Positions 1 to 7,291 of a stretch of DNA of 21,746 nucleotides are shown here, one piece after another. The notes below the pieces were generated by a model that did not search any database, was not told the origin of the DNA, and saw only the letters and a list, made by a program, of their open reading frames with translations. The stretch is from a virus. Position 1 is the stretch's first letter. Each line of letters begins with the position of its first letter. The position numbers were made by a program, and so were the translations under genes. Location: positions 1 through 21,746 of the IMG/VR virus record IMGVR_UViG_3300025585_000187. One strand, 5' to 3'.

Positions 1-2761
1 TCATGATCTCAATCTGGTCAGCCGTCAACTGGCCTTCGGCGGCCATCTGCGAGAACGTAGCCAGCGTGGCCTGCGACTGCTCAAGGAATGCGGACGTGCC
101 GCCTTCGGCGGTAGATAGGAACTGGTCGAGGTCCGCAGTGGCGGCAGCCAGGTCGGCCTGCACCTGAACCTCTGGGAGTCGAGCGTTCTCGATCTCTGAT
201 CGCAGCCCCCGGACAAACTGCTGGCCAGCACCTTGGCCAGCCGCTTCGGCGTCGCCACCTCCGGTGAAGATGCTGTTGAACGTGTTGGCTGCATTGGCCG
301 CAGCGGCCTCCATCTCAGCAGCGTTCTTTCGTGCAGACTCCTCGGATGCTGCGGCAAGCCCGGCACCGAACTGTTCAAGGTCATCGCTGACGTAGCTGCC
401 GAGTGCCTCAATGATCTTTCCGAACCCAATGAGCAAGGCGTCGATGCCAATCTGGATAGAGTTAAAGACGGCACGAAACGCTTCCATGCCACTCACCAGC
501 AACCGGCCGCCAACGTCGAACACTTGGCCAACCTCGGCCAATGACGTTGTGATGTCGCCGAAGTTCTGCATGAACGAGTCGAACACGCCAGCAAAATACT
601 CAGCACCTTGCAGAAGAACGTCTGTGATGGCGTTGGCAATCCCGGTGCCGCCCTCACCTTGGCTGCCGCTCCACTCTTCCACAAACTTCAGAAACTGGTC
701 CGTAACGGCAGTGACGGCGGGAGCGAGGTTGCCGATGACTTGCCCGATGATGCCGTCAACAGTGGCACGCACCAGGTCGAAGGCGTCGTTCATGTCGGCG
801 ACATTGTTTACCTGCGTCTCGCTGATGATGATGCCGAGCCGCTCGGCACGGGCCTGCAGCTCCTCAATGCTGGCGGCACCCTCACGGAAGAGCGGAGCCA
901 GTGCGGCACCCTGCTTGCCGAAGATGGCCACAGCAGCGGCTGCACGATCTGCTGCAGTAGGAAGCTCCGAGATAGCCTGCCCGATCTCTGAAAACTGCTG
1001 CTCGGGTGACAACGCCCGCAGATCCGCCAGCGACAGGTTGATGCCCTTGAGTGCCTTATCAAGTGCGTCACCAGGCGTGGCCTTGCCGATGTTCACGGCC
1101 AGCTTCTGCACGGCAGTGCCGAACGCCTCGGTATCCACGCCGGCCAACTTGGCTGCGAGCGAGTAGCCCTGCAGTGCCTCCACGCCAATGCCGGTGCGAG
1201 CCGACAGGTCGTTCAGCGAATCAACGCCAGCGTTGACATTGCTGACGAGAGCAGTGACTTGGCTGGCAACCCTCGTGAATACGCCGGACAATGCCTGCAA
1301 TCCGTCGATAATGAGACGGCCAACCTCAATACGAGACAGAAGCGTAACGTTTTTATTGAGTTGTGAAATCTCTCTGTCTGTCTTGTTGGCCTGCTTTCCG
1401 ACTCCGTTGAGTTCATCGCCAGCCTTTGCAGCCGCGCGGTTGAACTGTTCTTGCGACAGACGACCGGCGTTTAAGTGCTCCTGCAGTTCTTGAATCTGCC
1501 GGTCGTACTTCTCTTGCGGAGTAAGGTTTCGCTCAATGATCCGTGCAGCCTCGGCAAACGCTTGCGACTGCTGAGCCAAATACGCTGAAGTCTGGGACGC
1601 AAAAAGGTCTGCCTGCTCCTTTTCTGCTTGCGCAAATATGTCTGACACAAGCCTTGCGGAGTCGGCACGGATTTTGTCTAGCCGCACCTGCTCGTCGGCG
1701 GCCTGCTTCTGTATCTGTAAGGACCGAGCATTTTCTCCGCTGTATTCTGCTCGAGCTCTGGCGGCAGTCTGTTCAGAGATCGCTCCGGCCTTGAGGAGCC
1801 TGTCAACTTCAGCGAGGCTTGCTGCCCGCTGCTCGTCCTCTGTAGAAAACTGCCTTGTTAGCGAAAGCCCTTGCGACAAGATGCGCAACCGCTCTTCCTC
1901 GGCTCTCGCTGCTGCTTCAGTGACGCCAGTAACCTTGTCAACTTCAAGCCCATACGTGCGCTCGTCAATTGCCCCGGCACGCAGAAGGTCTGCAAGCCTC
2001 ACAAGTCTTTCTGACCGTATCTGCTCTGCCGATGCGTTTGCCTGTATTAAGCGAAGCCCCTCTGCAGCATCGGCCTGTCGCTCAGCCGCAATCTGGCGTC
2101 TTAACTCTAGGCCATCTCTTTCAATTTGGGCGGCACGGCCGCTGAACTCAAATCGAGCTCGGGCGGCGGCTTCTTCAGAGATTGCACTTGCCGCCACTAG
2201 CTGATTCAGTTCTTCAAGTTTTCTGGATCGCTTTTCCTCATCAGTCAGGAACTGCTCGGTAATCTGTCGGCCACGCTCCAAAAGCCGCAGACGCTCATCC
2301 TCGGCCCGTGCCGCAGCGGCATTGGCACCGCTAGCCTCGGCGACGGCTCGTGCGTACTGCTCGTTGTCGAGAGCCCCTAACTGCAGCAGTTCGCTAAGTC
2401 TGGCCAGCGTGTCTGACCGACGCTCTTCGGCAGTACGGTTCTGCTCAATGATTTGCGACGCTTCCGAAAACGCCGCAGCAGTTTGCCGCACCTCGTTCTG
2501 AAGGGCGGCATATTGATCCGCATACTGCTGCGGATTCAGTCCGCCCTTGAGTTGCTCGGCCAGTGCGGCAAACTTGTCATTGAGTGCCGTCTGTGCCGCC
2601 GCAGCCGCTTCGCTGTTCCTAGTGAACTGATTAAAGACGGATGTGGTCTTCTCGGCCTGCTTGCCAAGGTTCTCCAACGCTCGCTCAGCCGGCGTGAGGT
2701 TTTTGATGACGCCGGATGCGTCAGCAGACACCTTCATCGCTAGTGAGAGAATGTTGGCCAT
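1..2761 (-). CDS. Tail tape measure protein (partial, C-terminus beyond the left edge)
   Basis: One frame stays open from an ATG at 2761-2759 to the left edge, giving at least 920 residues; I checked frame consistency at several internal points. The protein sets tail length and is threaded inside the tail tube. Residues 1 to about 450 are Ala/Glu/Arg-rich and predicted helical coiled coil. They contain five diverged copies of a motif of the form TxEExRxxxLxxLxxLLxxGAI, starting near residues 110, 172, 243, 306 and 413. The part after about residue 450 has hydrophobic, Ala/Gly-rich segments, as is usual for the tape measure core. The start lies 2 bases after the stop of the frameshifted chaperone ORF and has only a weak ribosome binding site, so coupling is likely. 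Length, composition and place directly after the chaperones fit the family. The C-terminus is not seen. Confidence 0.93.
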   Translation of the reverse strand, partial: MANILSLAMKVSADASGVIKNLTPAERALENLGKQAEKTTSVFNQFTRNSEAAAAAQTALNDKFAALAEQLKGGLNPQQYADQYAALQNEVRQTAAAFSEASQIIEQNRTAEERRSDTLARLSELLQLGALDNEQYARAVAEASGANAAAARAEDERLRLLERGRQITEQFLTDEEKRSRKLEELNQLVAASAISEEAAARARFEFSGRAAQIERDGLELRRQIAAERQADAAEGLRLIQANASAEQIRSERLVRLADLLRAGAIDERTYGLEVDKVTGVTEAAARAEEERLRILSQGLSLTRQFSTEDEQRAASLAEVDRLLKAGAISEQTAARARAEYSGENARSLQIQKQAADEQVRLDKIRADSARLVSDIFAQAEKEQADLFASQTSAYLAQQSQAFAEAARIIERNLTPQEKYDRQIQELQEHLNAGRLSQEQFNRAAAKAGDELNGVGKQANKTDREISQLNKNVTLLSRIEVGRLIIDGLQALSGVFTRVASQVTALVSNVNAGVDSLNDLSARTGIGVEALQGYSLAAKLAGVDTEAFGTAVQKLAVNIGKATPGDALDKALKGINLSLADLRALSPEQQFSEIGQAISELPTAADRAAAAVAIFGKQGAALAPLFREGAASIEELQARAERLGIIISETQVNNVADMNDAFDLVRATVDGIIGQVIGNLAPAVTAVTDQFLKFVEEWSGSQGEGGTGIANAITDVLLQGAEYFAGVFDSFMQNFGDITTSLAEVGQVFDVGGRLLVSGMEAFRAVFNSIQIGIDALLIGFGKIIEALGSYVSDDLEQFGAGLAAASEESARKNAAEMEAAAANAANTFNSIFTGGGDAEAAGQGAGQQFVRGLRSEIENARLPEVQVQADLAAATADLDQFLSTAEGGTSAFLEQSQATLATFSQMAAEGQLTADQIEIM

Positions 2762-2763
2762 GG

Positions 2764-3057
2764 CTACGTTTCAAAGATTGCTGAGAGTTTCGCCAACTCT
2801 CTGGCCATCTCCTCTGATGTCTGCGGTGGTTTCTCGATTGGGACGAAGTCGCTTGCTTTTGGTGCCTTGCCTCGCTCGCTGTACGGTGCCAGCACCGCAC
2901 TTGTGAGCAGGCCTGTCTGCTGCCACGGATCAGGCAAGGCGTGGTAGTAGCGGGTGAAAGCCACCCACTCCGACAACTCCTGCGAATCCATGCGGCGTGA
3001 CAGTTCACGCACCGTCATTCCAAGGTGCCCGGCGAGGCGGAAAAGGAATCTCCGCAT
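2764..3057 (-). CDS. Tail assembly chaperone, distal (T-type) reading frame reached by -1 frameshift
   Basis: This 97-codon frame lies between the G-type chaperone and the tape measure gene. Its ATG at 3057 has no recognisable Shine-Dalgarno sequence, and the frame is open upstream to the slippery site at 3072-3078. It is therefore most likely expressed as the C-terminal half of a -1 frameshift fusion. The fusion would be 227 residues: 124 from the upstream gene, a Lys at the slip point, the linker LKTRP, then these 97. The N-terminal part reads like the T domain of siphovirus chaperones (LAGHLGMTVRELSRRM, then a Trp/Tyr-rich stretch). In lambda the analogous G-T fusion coats the tape measure protein and recruits tail tube subunits. 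Independent initiation at 3057 remains possible but looks unlikely. Confidence 0.85.
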   Translation of the reverse strand: MRRFLFRLAGHLGMTVRELSRRMDSQELSEWVAFTRYYHALPDPWQQTGLLTSAVLAPYSERGKAPKASDFVPIEKPPQTSEEMARELAKLSAIFET

Positions 3058-3078
3058 CGGCCGGGTCTTCAGTTTTTT
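3028..3078 (-). promoter_or_regulatory. Programmed -1 ribosomal frameshift signal (slippery heptamer plus stem-loop)
   Basis: The upstream gene ends GCA AAA AAC TGA. This gives the heptamer A AAA AAC at 3078-3072 in the correct X XXY YYZ phase, right before the zero-frame stop. Six bases later a stem-loop begins. CCCGGC (3065-3060) pairs with GCCGGG (3033-3028), and an inner stem GCGGA (3055-3051) pairs with TCCGC (3041-3037). Slippage by -1 bypasses the TGA and enters the frame of the 2764-3057 ORF. Heptamer type, phase, spacer and stem all match established -1 frameshift signals. Phage tail chaperone pairs conservatively use such a signal. Only the efficiency is unknown. Confidence 0.92.
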
Positions 3079-3446
3079 GCGAGTTCCTCCACGTCGCTTT
3101 CAGTCATGTTGTTGTGCTTCATCGCCTTCTCAAACAGCTTCGACACAACAGCCGAAGACTTCTTCGCCAGCTGCTCGATGCCTTGCTCGTCGAAGAGCCG
3201 CTCGCCGTTCTCGGGATGGCACAGGCAGCGGGCCAGGTACTTCGTGCGGAAGTTGTCGATGCCACGCTCTTTGTTGCCGATCCACTCCTTCTCGTAGCTG
3301 TCCCGCTCCTCGACGGTCATCACACGGATGCCGAGCACCAGCGGCTTGCCGGTGCCGTCCTTCCACTCCTTCACCGTCACCTTCAGCACGGACAGGTCAT
3401 CCGATGCGAGGATCTGGGCGGCGAGCTCTTGCACAGTAAGGGCCAT
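3069..3446 (-). CDS. Tail assembly chaperone, G-type (zero-frame product)
   Basis: This 125-residue protein starts at an ATG preceded by AGGAG with a 6-base spacer. Its position just upstream of the tape measure gene and the frameshift signal at its last two sense codons identify it as the G-like chaperone. In lambda-type tails this protein binds the tape measure and is absent from the finished virion. The sequence is charged and mostly helical, begins MALTVQELAAQILASDD, and has a central Lys/Glu-rich region and an acidic C-terminus (TESDVEELAKN). I see no catalytic motif. Assignment rests on position, size and frameshift more than on residue-level recognition. Confidence 0.85.
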   Translation of the reverse strand: MALTVQELAAQILASDDLSVLKVTVKEWKDGTGKPLVLGIRVMTVEERDSYEKEWIGNKERGIDNFRTKYLARCLCHPENGERLFDEQGIEQLAKKSSAVVSKLFEKAMKHNNMTESDVEELAKN

Positions 3447-3455
3447 GAGAATCTC

Positions 3456-3773
3456 CTAGGCTTGGACTCTGAGCGTGACGCCGTAGCGGGTCACGTCGTT
3501 CACCACGCCTTGAAACGTCAACCTCTCAAGCACCGCCGTGGCACGGTAGGCAAACCCGCCGCCAGCAATCGTGACGAGCGAGCGGACTCCGTAGTTGGCA
3601 GTTGAGACGTTGGCCGTTGCAAAGCACGACATCTCTATAGTGCCTAGGTCAAGCGTCCACGTACTGGCGCGAGCCAATGGCAACGCACCGCCGTGGGTCA
3701 CGCGCAACTCTGAGACTTCGCTGAACGCCACGCCGTTCCACGTAGCCGTGACGCCAGACGCATAGGTAGCCAT
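3456..3773 (-). CDS. Tail-tube-like structural protein
   Basis: This 105-residue protein is rich in Thr, Val, Ala and Gly, with the alternating pattern of a beta-sandwich. It begins MATYASGVTATWNGVAFSEV and ends with a strand-like segment (TRYGVTLRVQA). The ATG has GGAGGA with a 5-base spacer, one of the stronger sites here. It sits between another beta-rich tail protein and the tail chaperones, where the major tail tube subunit or a second tail protein is expected. I cannot tell whether this gene or the one at 3792-4190 is the major tube subunit. It may instead be a minor or decorating tail protein. Confidence 0.65.
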   Translation of the reverse strand: MATYASGVTATWNGVAFSEVSELRVTHGGALPLARASTWTLDLGTIEMSCFATANVSTANYGVRSLVTIAGGGFAYRATAVLERLTFQGVVNDVTRYGVTLRVQA

Positions 3774-3791
3774 GACGGTCCTCCGTCAGGC

Positions 3792-4190
3792 TTACCGCTC
3801 GAGCTTGATCGTCGCCTGGCCTCGGATGGCGTCCTGCGTGGCGAGCGTCAGCGTCGAACTGGTCACGGTGCCGTTCTTGCTGCTCACGCCCGTAAGGGCC
3901 GAGCCACCGATGGTGAGCACGAACGCTCCGGTGCTCTTGTCAGCGATGAACGTCTTGCCGATGTAGTCAAACGTGACGCTGCGGCCGGTTTCGCCAGAGG
4001 CGGCACCAGCAAGCGGAAGCTCGAGAGTCTTGGCGGTTTCGCCGGCAGTCTGGCCGAGATGCGATACGGAAATCTTGTCCTCGTCCGCCGTGGGGTCGGT
4101 GGCACTGACAACCACGTTGGTGACGGTGTAGGTGGTGCCGTTGAACGAGAGAACTGTGCCGGAACCGTCGTGCGGGGTCTCGAAGGGCAT
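3792..4190 (-). CDS. Major tail (tube) protein candidate
   Basis: The product is 132 residues, beta-rich and full of Thr, Ser, Gly and Val. It opens MPFETPHDGSGTVLSFNGTT and closes with a strand containing RGQATIKLER. It directly follows the gp11-like tail completion gene, which is the normal place for the tail tube subunit in HK97 and lambda-like phages. The segment DEDKISVSHLGQTAGE resembles the loop of tail tube proteins that separates the first strands. There are no Cys residues, signal peptide or membrane segment. The stop codon is 18 bases before the next start. Structural role is likely; choice between major and minor tail protein is inference. Confidence 0.7.
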   Translation of the reverse strand: MPFETPHDGSGTVLSFNGTTYTVTNVVVSATDPTADEDKISVSHLGQTAGETAKTLELPLAGAASGETGRSVTFDYIGKTFIADKSTGAFVLTIGGSALTGVSSKNGTVTSSTLTLATQDAIRGQATIKLER

Positions 4191-4193
4191 CGC

Positions 4194-4613
4194 TTAAATC
4201 TCCTGCCAGAGGATTGAGTATTGCTGTTGAACAGTCAGAATCGGCGGCAAGTCACCGCCAGCCAGTTGAACCACGCCGTCTGATTCGGTGTCCAGCGACA
4301 CGTTTCGGACGCTCACGTAGTTTTCCACGGAGGTGCCGTATCCATCCAGAACCGAGCGGCACTTGTCAGCGATGTCTCGGGCCTCGCCGTACGTCTCGGC
4401 GTACACGTCCACGGCCAGCAAAACCGTTCCCATCCCCATCGGCCCGGATAGAGACTGCGACCGCTGAACGGCGGTGCGACGCCAGGTAATGAACGGGAGC
4501 GACGCCGAGGCCGGGGCCACGACGGGGTAGACACGCTGGCCCACCAGGGCGGCCACCTCGGGGCTTTGTACCAGGGCGTTGGCTAGCAGCTGCTCAGGGC
4601 TCTTCAGTGGCAT
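4194..4613 (-). CDS. Tail completion/terminator protein, HK97 gp11-like (DUF3168 type)
   Basis: The 139-residue product has the layout of the DUF3168 family. A helical N-terminus (SPEQLLANALVQSPEVAALV) is followed by GQRVYPVVAP and a strand with PFITWRR. The middle segment VLLAVDVYAETYGEARDIAD is typical, and the C-terminus is a QQQYSILW strand. These proteins cap the tail tube and join it to the head-completion complex. The start ATG is 2 bases after the stop of the gp10-like gene. Order gp10-like, gp11-like, tail tube is the standard one and supports the call. Confidence 0.82.
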   Translation of the reverse strand: MPLKSPEQLLANALVQSPEVAALVGQRVYPVVAPASASLPFITWRRTAVQRSQSLSGPMGMGTVLLAVDVYAETYGEARDIADKCRSVLDGYGTSVENYVSVRNVSLDTESDGVVQLAGGDLPPILTVQQQYSILWQEI

Positions 4614-4615
4614 GG

Positions 4616-5383
4616 CTACTCTCCGATGACGCCAGTGATGGTTCCGCTGCCGCTGGTGGCAACCTTCGCCAGAGCGGCATCTAGCGAGATGCTGAGCTCA
4701 CGGTTAAGGATCTCAGCGACTTGGTTGCGGGTCTGGGCGAATGCCGTCTGAATCGGAGGACGGCCAGCACGGCCACCGGCTGGATTCGCCGGGATTCGTA
4801 TGGCCCCCTGGCCTTTCTTGCCCTTCATGAAGAACCCGTATGGCTGGCGTGTGCCGTCATCGTTCAACGGCTTCACGCCACGGGTTCCAAGGCTTGAGGC
4901 GATGACGGCCCCCTGGCCCGCTTTGACTTCGTGGCCAACAACCACGGCAACCTTGCCAGACTTCATGCGGCGGATGTGTGATTTCCGCATGTATGGCTTA
5001 TTTGAGAAAGCGTCAACCACACGCTCCTTTGTGCCGAACTCCAGCCACCACTGATGAAATCCACGCTCCTTGCCGAGCCGCACGCTGCCTGGGCCGGCTG
5101 TGCCTTTCTCCTTGGACGATTGCCGGAAGCCGATAAGGCCAACGGCCGCGCCGTCTTTCGGATACGGCACCACTTTGTAATGGGCGGCACGCAGCAGGTT
5201 GCCCGTTGGCCCCACTGGCGTGACTTCACGCAGCCGTAGATACGCCGGCCAGACGGCACGCTCCAAAGCATCGCCGAGGATGTCGGCCAATCCTTTTTTG
5301 CCGTCAGAGCCGAACAAGTTGGCAAGTGCCTTCTGCTTCTCGTTTAGATCAGAGGCGTCGAGGCTAATCGTGATGAATGCCAC
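4616..5383 (-). CDS. HK97 gp10-like neck/tail completion protein
   Basis: I start this at a GTG (5383-5381), because AGGAGG lies 7 bases upstream and the GTG overlaps the previous TAG by one base. This gives 255 residues. The region TPVGPTGNLLRAAHYKVV is the hallmark of gp10-like proteins (Pxx-TGxLr), and HQWWLEFGTK matches their YxxxxExGT block. The Lys/Gly-rich insert at about residues 145-220 (KAGQGAVIASSLGTRGVKPL and following) is longer than in the usual 120-150 residue family members, so this is an enlarged version. The protein probably joins head closure protein and tail. An upstream in-frame start at 5401 is possible but has no comparable ribosome binding site. Confidence 0.82.
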   Translation of the reverse strand: MAFITISLDASDLNEKQKALANLFGSDGKKGLADILGDALERAVWPAYLRLREVTPVGPTGNLLRAAHYKVVPYPKDGAAVGLIGFRQSSKEKGTAGPGSVRLGKERGFHQWWLEFGTKERVVDAFSNKPYMRKSHIRRMKSGKVAVVVGHEVKAGQGAVIASSLGTRGVKPLNDDGTRQPYGFFMKGKKGQGAIRIPANPAGGRAGRPPIQTAFAQTRNQVAEILNRELSISLDAALAKVATSGSGTITGVIGE

Positions 5384-5697
5384 TAGGTCGCCTCCTGGCA
5401 CAGCAGCTCGTGCTCAGTGCGGTTGCCGTGCTCGAGCAGGCTGACGATCTCCAGTGTGCGGCCACGCCACTGAAGTCGCATCTGCTGGGTGAGCCCGCTG
5501 AGATACCGCATCCGCACCCGATGGCTGGCCTCGGTCTGCTGCTGGCCCTGCAAAAAGAACTCACGGGACGAGATGCCTTCGACGCTGGCCCAACGGGTGG
5601 CGAACGTGCTCCACGTCTGCACGGCTTCGCCCAGGCTATTCCGGTTGTCGGACGCCTGCTGAACGGTTACACGCTCACGGAGCTTGCCGATGTCCAT
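5383..5697 (-). CDS. Head closure/head-tail joining protein (SPP1 gp16-like)
   Basis: The 104-residue product is a small beta-barrel protein of the head-tail joining family (PF05521 type). It begins MDIGKLRERVTVQQ, has TWSTFATRWASVEG, and continues with the conserved R(M/V)RYLSG and W.GR.LEIVSLLE strands. It plugs or closes the connector after DNA packaging and gives a docking surface for the tail. Its ATG overlaps the previous stop by one base (TGATG), and its stop overlaps the gp10-like GTG. Length and motifs are typical; there is nothing odd. Confidence 0.88.
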   Translation of the reverse strand: MDIGKLRERVTVQQASDNRNSLGEAVQTWSTFATRWASVEGISSREFFLQGQQQTEASHRVRMRYLSGLTQQMRLQWRGRTLEIVSLLEHGNRTEHELLCQEAT

Positions 5698-6098
5698 CAG
5701 TCGTCTGCCCAGATGATGACGGTGTAGGTGCCAGTGGTGTCGTGTGCCATCAGCTGGAGCACAGGCTGCGTACCGTCAAGGTTCGTCACGGCGGCCTCTC
5801 CGCTCTTCGACATCAGCCGAAAGTCCGTTGTGCCGGATTCGTTCAGCTTTCGTGGCGTCGAGCCTGACCATGAGTAGGCCAGCTTCCGAGTATTCACCAG
5901 CGACACGACAGCCCCGGAGGCGTCACGGTAGTTCGTGAAAGTCAGCGTCGTGGCGGCGGTGCCAGCCGTCCCGGTGATCCGCACCACCTGTCCGCTGGTG
6001 TATCCATTGGACGATTCCAACGACAGCACCTTCAGCCGGGCGGTGCCAGACTTGTCGTGGAAAAGAGCGTCAACAGTGATGCGGCCGTCGATGCTCAT
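5697..6098 (-). CDS. Neck-region structural protein, downstream member of a tandem paralogue pair
   Basis: This 133-residue protein begins MSIDGRITVDALFHDKSGT, nearly the same as the next gene upstream (MSVEGRISVDVLFHDKDGT). The two remain similar in layout through a short G-Y-x-S-G motif, a YR(D/N)ASG(A/E) motif and a terminal strand that reads YTVIIW here and YTVLIY in the paralogue. It is beta-rich and has no Cys. The ATG overlaps the paralogue's stop by 4 bases. I do not recognise a named family. The place between connector and head closure protein suggests a virion component such as a fibre, a decoration or a carrier of a surface domain, but this is inference. Confidence 0.65.
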   Translation of the reverse strand: MSIDGRITVDALFHDKSGTARLKVLSLESSNGYTSGQVVRITGTAGTAATTLTFTNYRDASGAVVSLVNTRKLAYSWSGSTPRKLNESGTTDFRLMSKSGEAAVTNLDGTQPVLQLMAHDTTGTYTVIIWADD

Positions 6099-6487
6099 TG
6101 GTTGTAGATCAGCACCGTGTAGTTAGACGTGCCGGCCTGTCCAGACACGTAGAGATATTCCTGCTCGTCGATCTCCGTCATATTGACTTGGTCAACGCTT
6201 GAGCGGATGCGTACGTCACCATTTGCCTGCCACAACTGCGCCCCGTTTCCGCTGGCCTTCAGTGCCACACGAAACGCAGACAGCCCAATTAGTTCACCGG
6301 ACGCATTGCGGTATCCTGTCTGGCCCAGATCAATCGCCGTTGGAGTCTCGCTGCACGTTCCAGATACCATGGCAACGAAGCCGCTGTCGTATCCAATGCT
6401 TGAGCCGAGCGTCAGCACATTGACGGCGTTGGTGCCGTCCTTGTCGTGGAACAGCACGTCCACGCTGATGCGGCCTTCCACGCTCAT
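6095..6487 (-). CDS. Neck-region structural protein, upstream member of a tandem paralogue pair
   Basis: The ATG at 6487 forms an ATGA overlap with the connector stop, which decides the start over an in-frame codon at 6502. The product is 130 residues. Its first 20 residues match those of the gene at 5697-6098 closely, and the later GYRNASGELIGL and C-terminal YTVLIY segments also align, so the pair arose by duplication. The middle has diverged strongly. It is beta-rich with one Cys and no signal peptide or membrane helix. Function is unknown; a virion-associated role is inferred from its place. Confidence 0.65.
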   Translation of the reverse strand: MSVEGRISVDVLFHDKDGTNAVNVLTLGSSIGYDSGFVAMVSGTCSETPTAIDLGQTGYRNASGELIGLSAFRVALKASGNGAQLWQANGDVRIRSSVDQVNMTEIDEQEYLYVSGQAGTSNYTVLIYNQ

Positions 6488-7095
6488 CGGTAGGAGCCCC
6501 ACTTCTGCGATGACAGCAGGGACTCGACGGCAAACTCAAGTTGCTTGCTGATGCTGCCCACAAGCACGGTGCTGCGTTGTTCGTACCAGAACCCGACGAG
6601 CATCAAGATGGCGTGGCGGATTGCGGCTGGGACACTAGATCCGGCAGCCCCGTAGCCTGCCCACCACGTCACGCTCACGGCGTTGTCATCCATCAAGTGC
6701 GGCGGCCACGTTTGGCCATACAGCGTCTTCACCGCGCCCGGAGTGCTGTTGCGGTCCACCCGGTAGCTGGCCGTGGAGTAGGTAGCCGTCGTGCCGTTCT
6801 CGTACGTGAACGTCAGGGCTACAGCCGTCGTGGTTCCAGCGGTAGCCATGGGCGGCCGTGGCAGCTCGATGTCATGGGTGCCGTCTGGCGGAAACGAGTC
6901 GAACCTCATCACCCACTGCGTATTTACCAGCGTGCGGTCTAGGTACTGCTCGCACCACTCACGGCCGGCAGTGATGAGCGTGCCGATGTAGGTGTCATCG
7001 TCGCTCGTATCAACCCGCAGGTGGGCCTTCGCCTCGGCTACGGTAACGGGCTCAACGGCTGGCCCGGTCTGGCGTGTCAGGCTTCGATACTGCAC
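6484..7095 (-). CDS. Head-tail connector (HK97 gp6-like adaptor)
   Basis: The 203-residue product starts with the typical adaptor N-terminus: PVTVAEAKAHLRVD, then DDDTYIGTLITAGREWCEQY. This is the helical pair that lines the portal exit in gp6/gp15-type connectors. The central part is beta-rich, and the C-terminal helix includes VPAAIRHAILMLVGFWYEQR, another family hallmark. The start is GTG at 7095 with GAGGAG 8 bases upstream, and it overlaps the end of the preceding small gene by 44 bases. The protein forms a ring under the portal. Family members that end near the SLL..Q.WG..R segment are of this length. Confidence 0.88.
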   Translation of the reverse strand: MQYRSLTRQTGPAVEPVTVAEAKAHLRVDTSDDDTYIGTLITAGREWCEQYLDRTLVNTQWVMRFDSFPPDGTHDIELPRPPMATAGTTTAVALTFTYENGTTATYSTASYRVDRNSTPGAVKTLYGQTWPPHLMDDNAVSVTWWAGYGAAGSSVPAAIRHAILMLVGFWYEQRSTVLVGSISKQLEFAVESLLSSQKWGSYR

Positions 7096-7291
7096 GGCGT
7101 CGGCTCCTCTTCGGCGTGGCGTCTGCGGTTTCTACGTCGTGCTCGATGGCAGCCGTCTCAATCAGCGACGGCTGGTTGTCTTCGACGGCCACCCGCTGGG
7201 CGAGCAGCTGCGTGGTGATGCCGCCAGGAAGCTCAGCCGTCTGGCCCTTGCGGTATCCACGCCACGCTCGGGTGAACTTAATCTTCGGCAT
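7052..7291 (-). CDS. Small hypothetical protein before the head-tail connector
   Basis: I place the start at ATG 7291-7289, which shares one base with the stop of the glycosyltransferase gene (TAATG). It yields 79 residues. The N-terminal half, MPKIKFTRAWRGYRKGQTAE, resembles a short SH3-like fold often found in small phage head genes. The tail is basic and disordered (PKRSRRRAVSKPDTPDRASR). I know no assigned function. The last 44 bases overlap the connector gene in another frame. A minor head or connector-associated protein is a guess from position. Confidence 0.65.
   Translation of the reverse strand: MPKIKFTRAWRGYRKGQTAELPGGITTQLLAQRVAVEDNQPSLIETAAIEHDVETADATPKRSRRRAVSKPDTPDRASR

Noticed and set aside
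1638-2204. Ser/Ala/Arg-rich plus-strand open frame opposite the tape measure gene
   Set aside because: It is the reverse image of Ala/Glu/Arg coiled-coil codons, with no domain or ribosome binding site.
2764-3057. Independent translation of the distal chaperone ORF from ATG 3057
   Set aside because: There is no ribosome binding site, and the in-frame slippery site upstream explains expression better.
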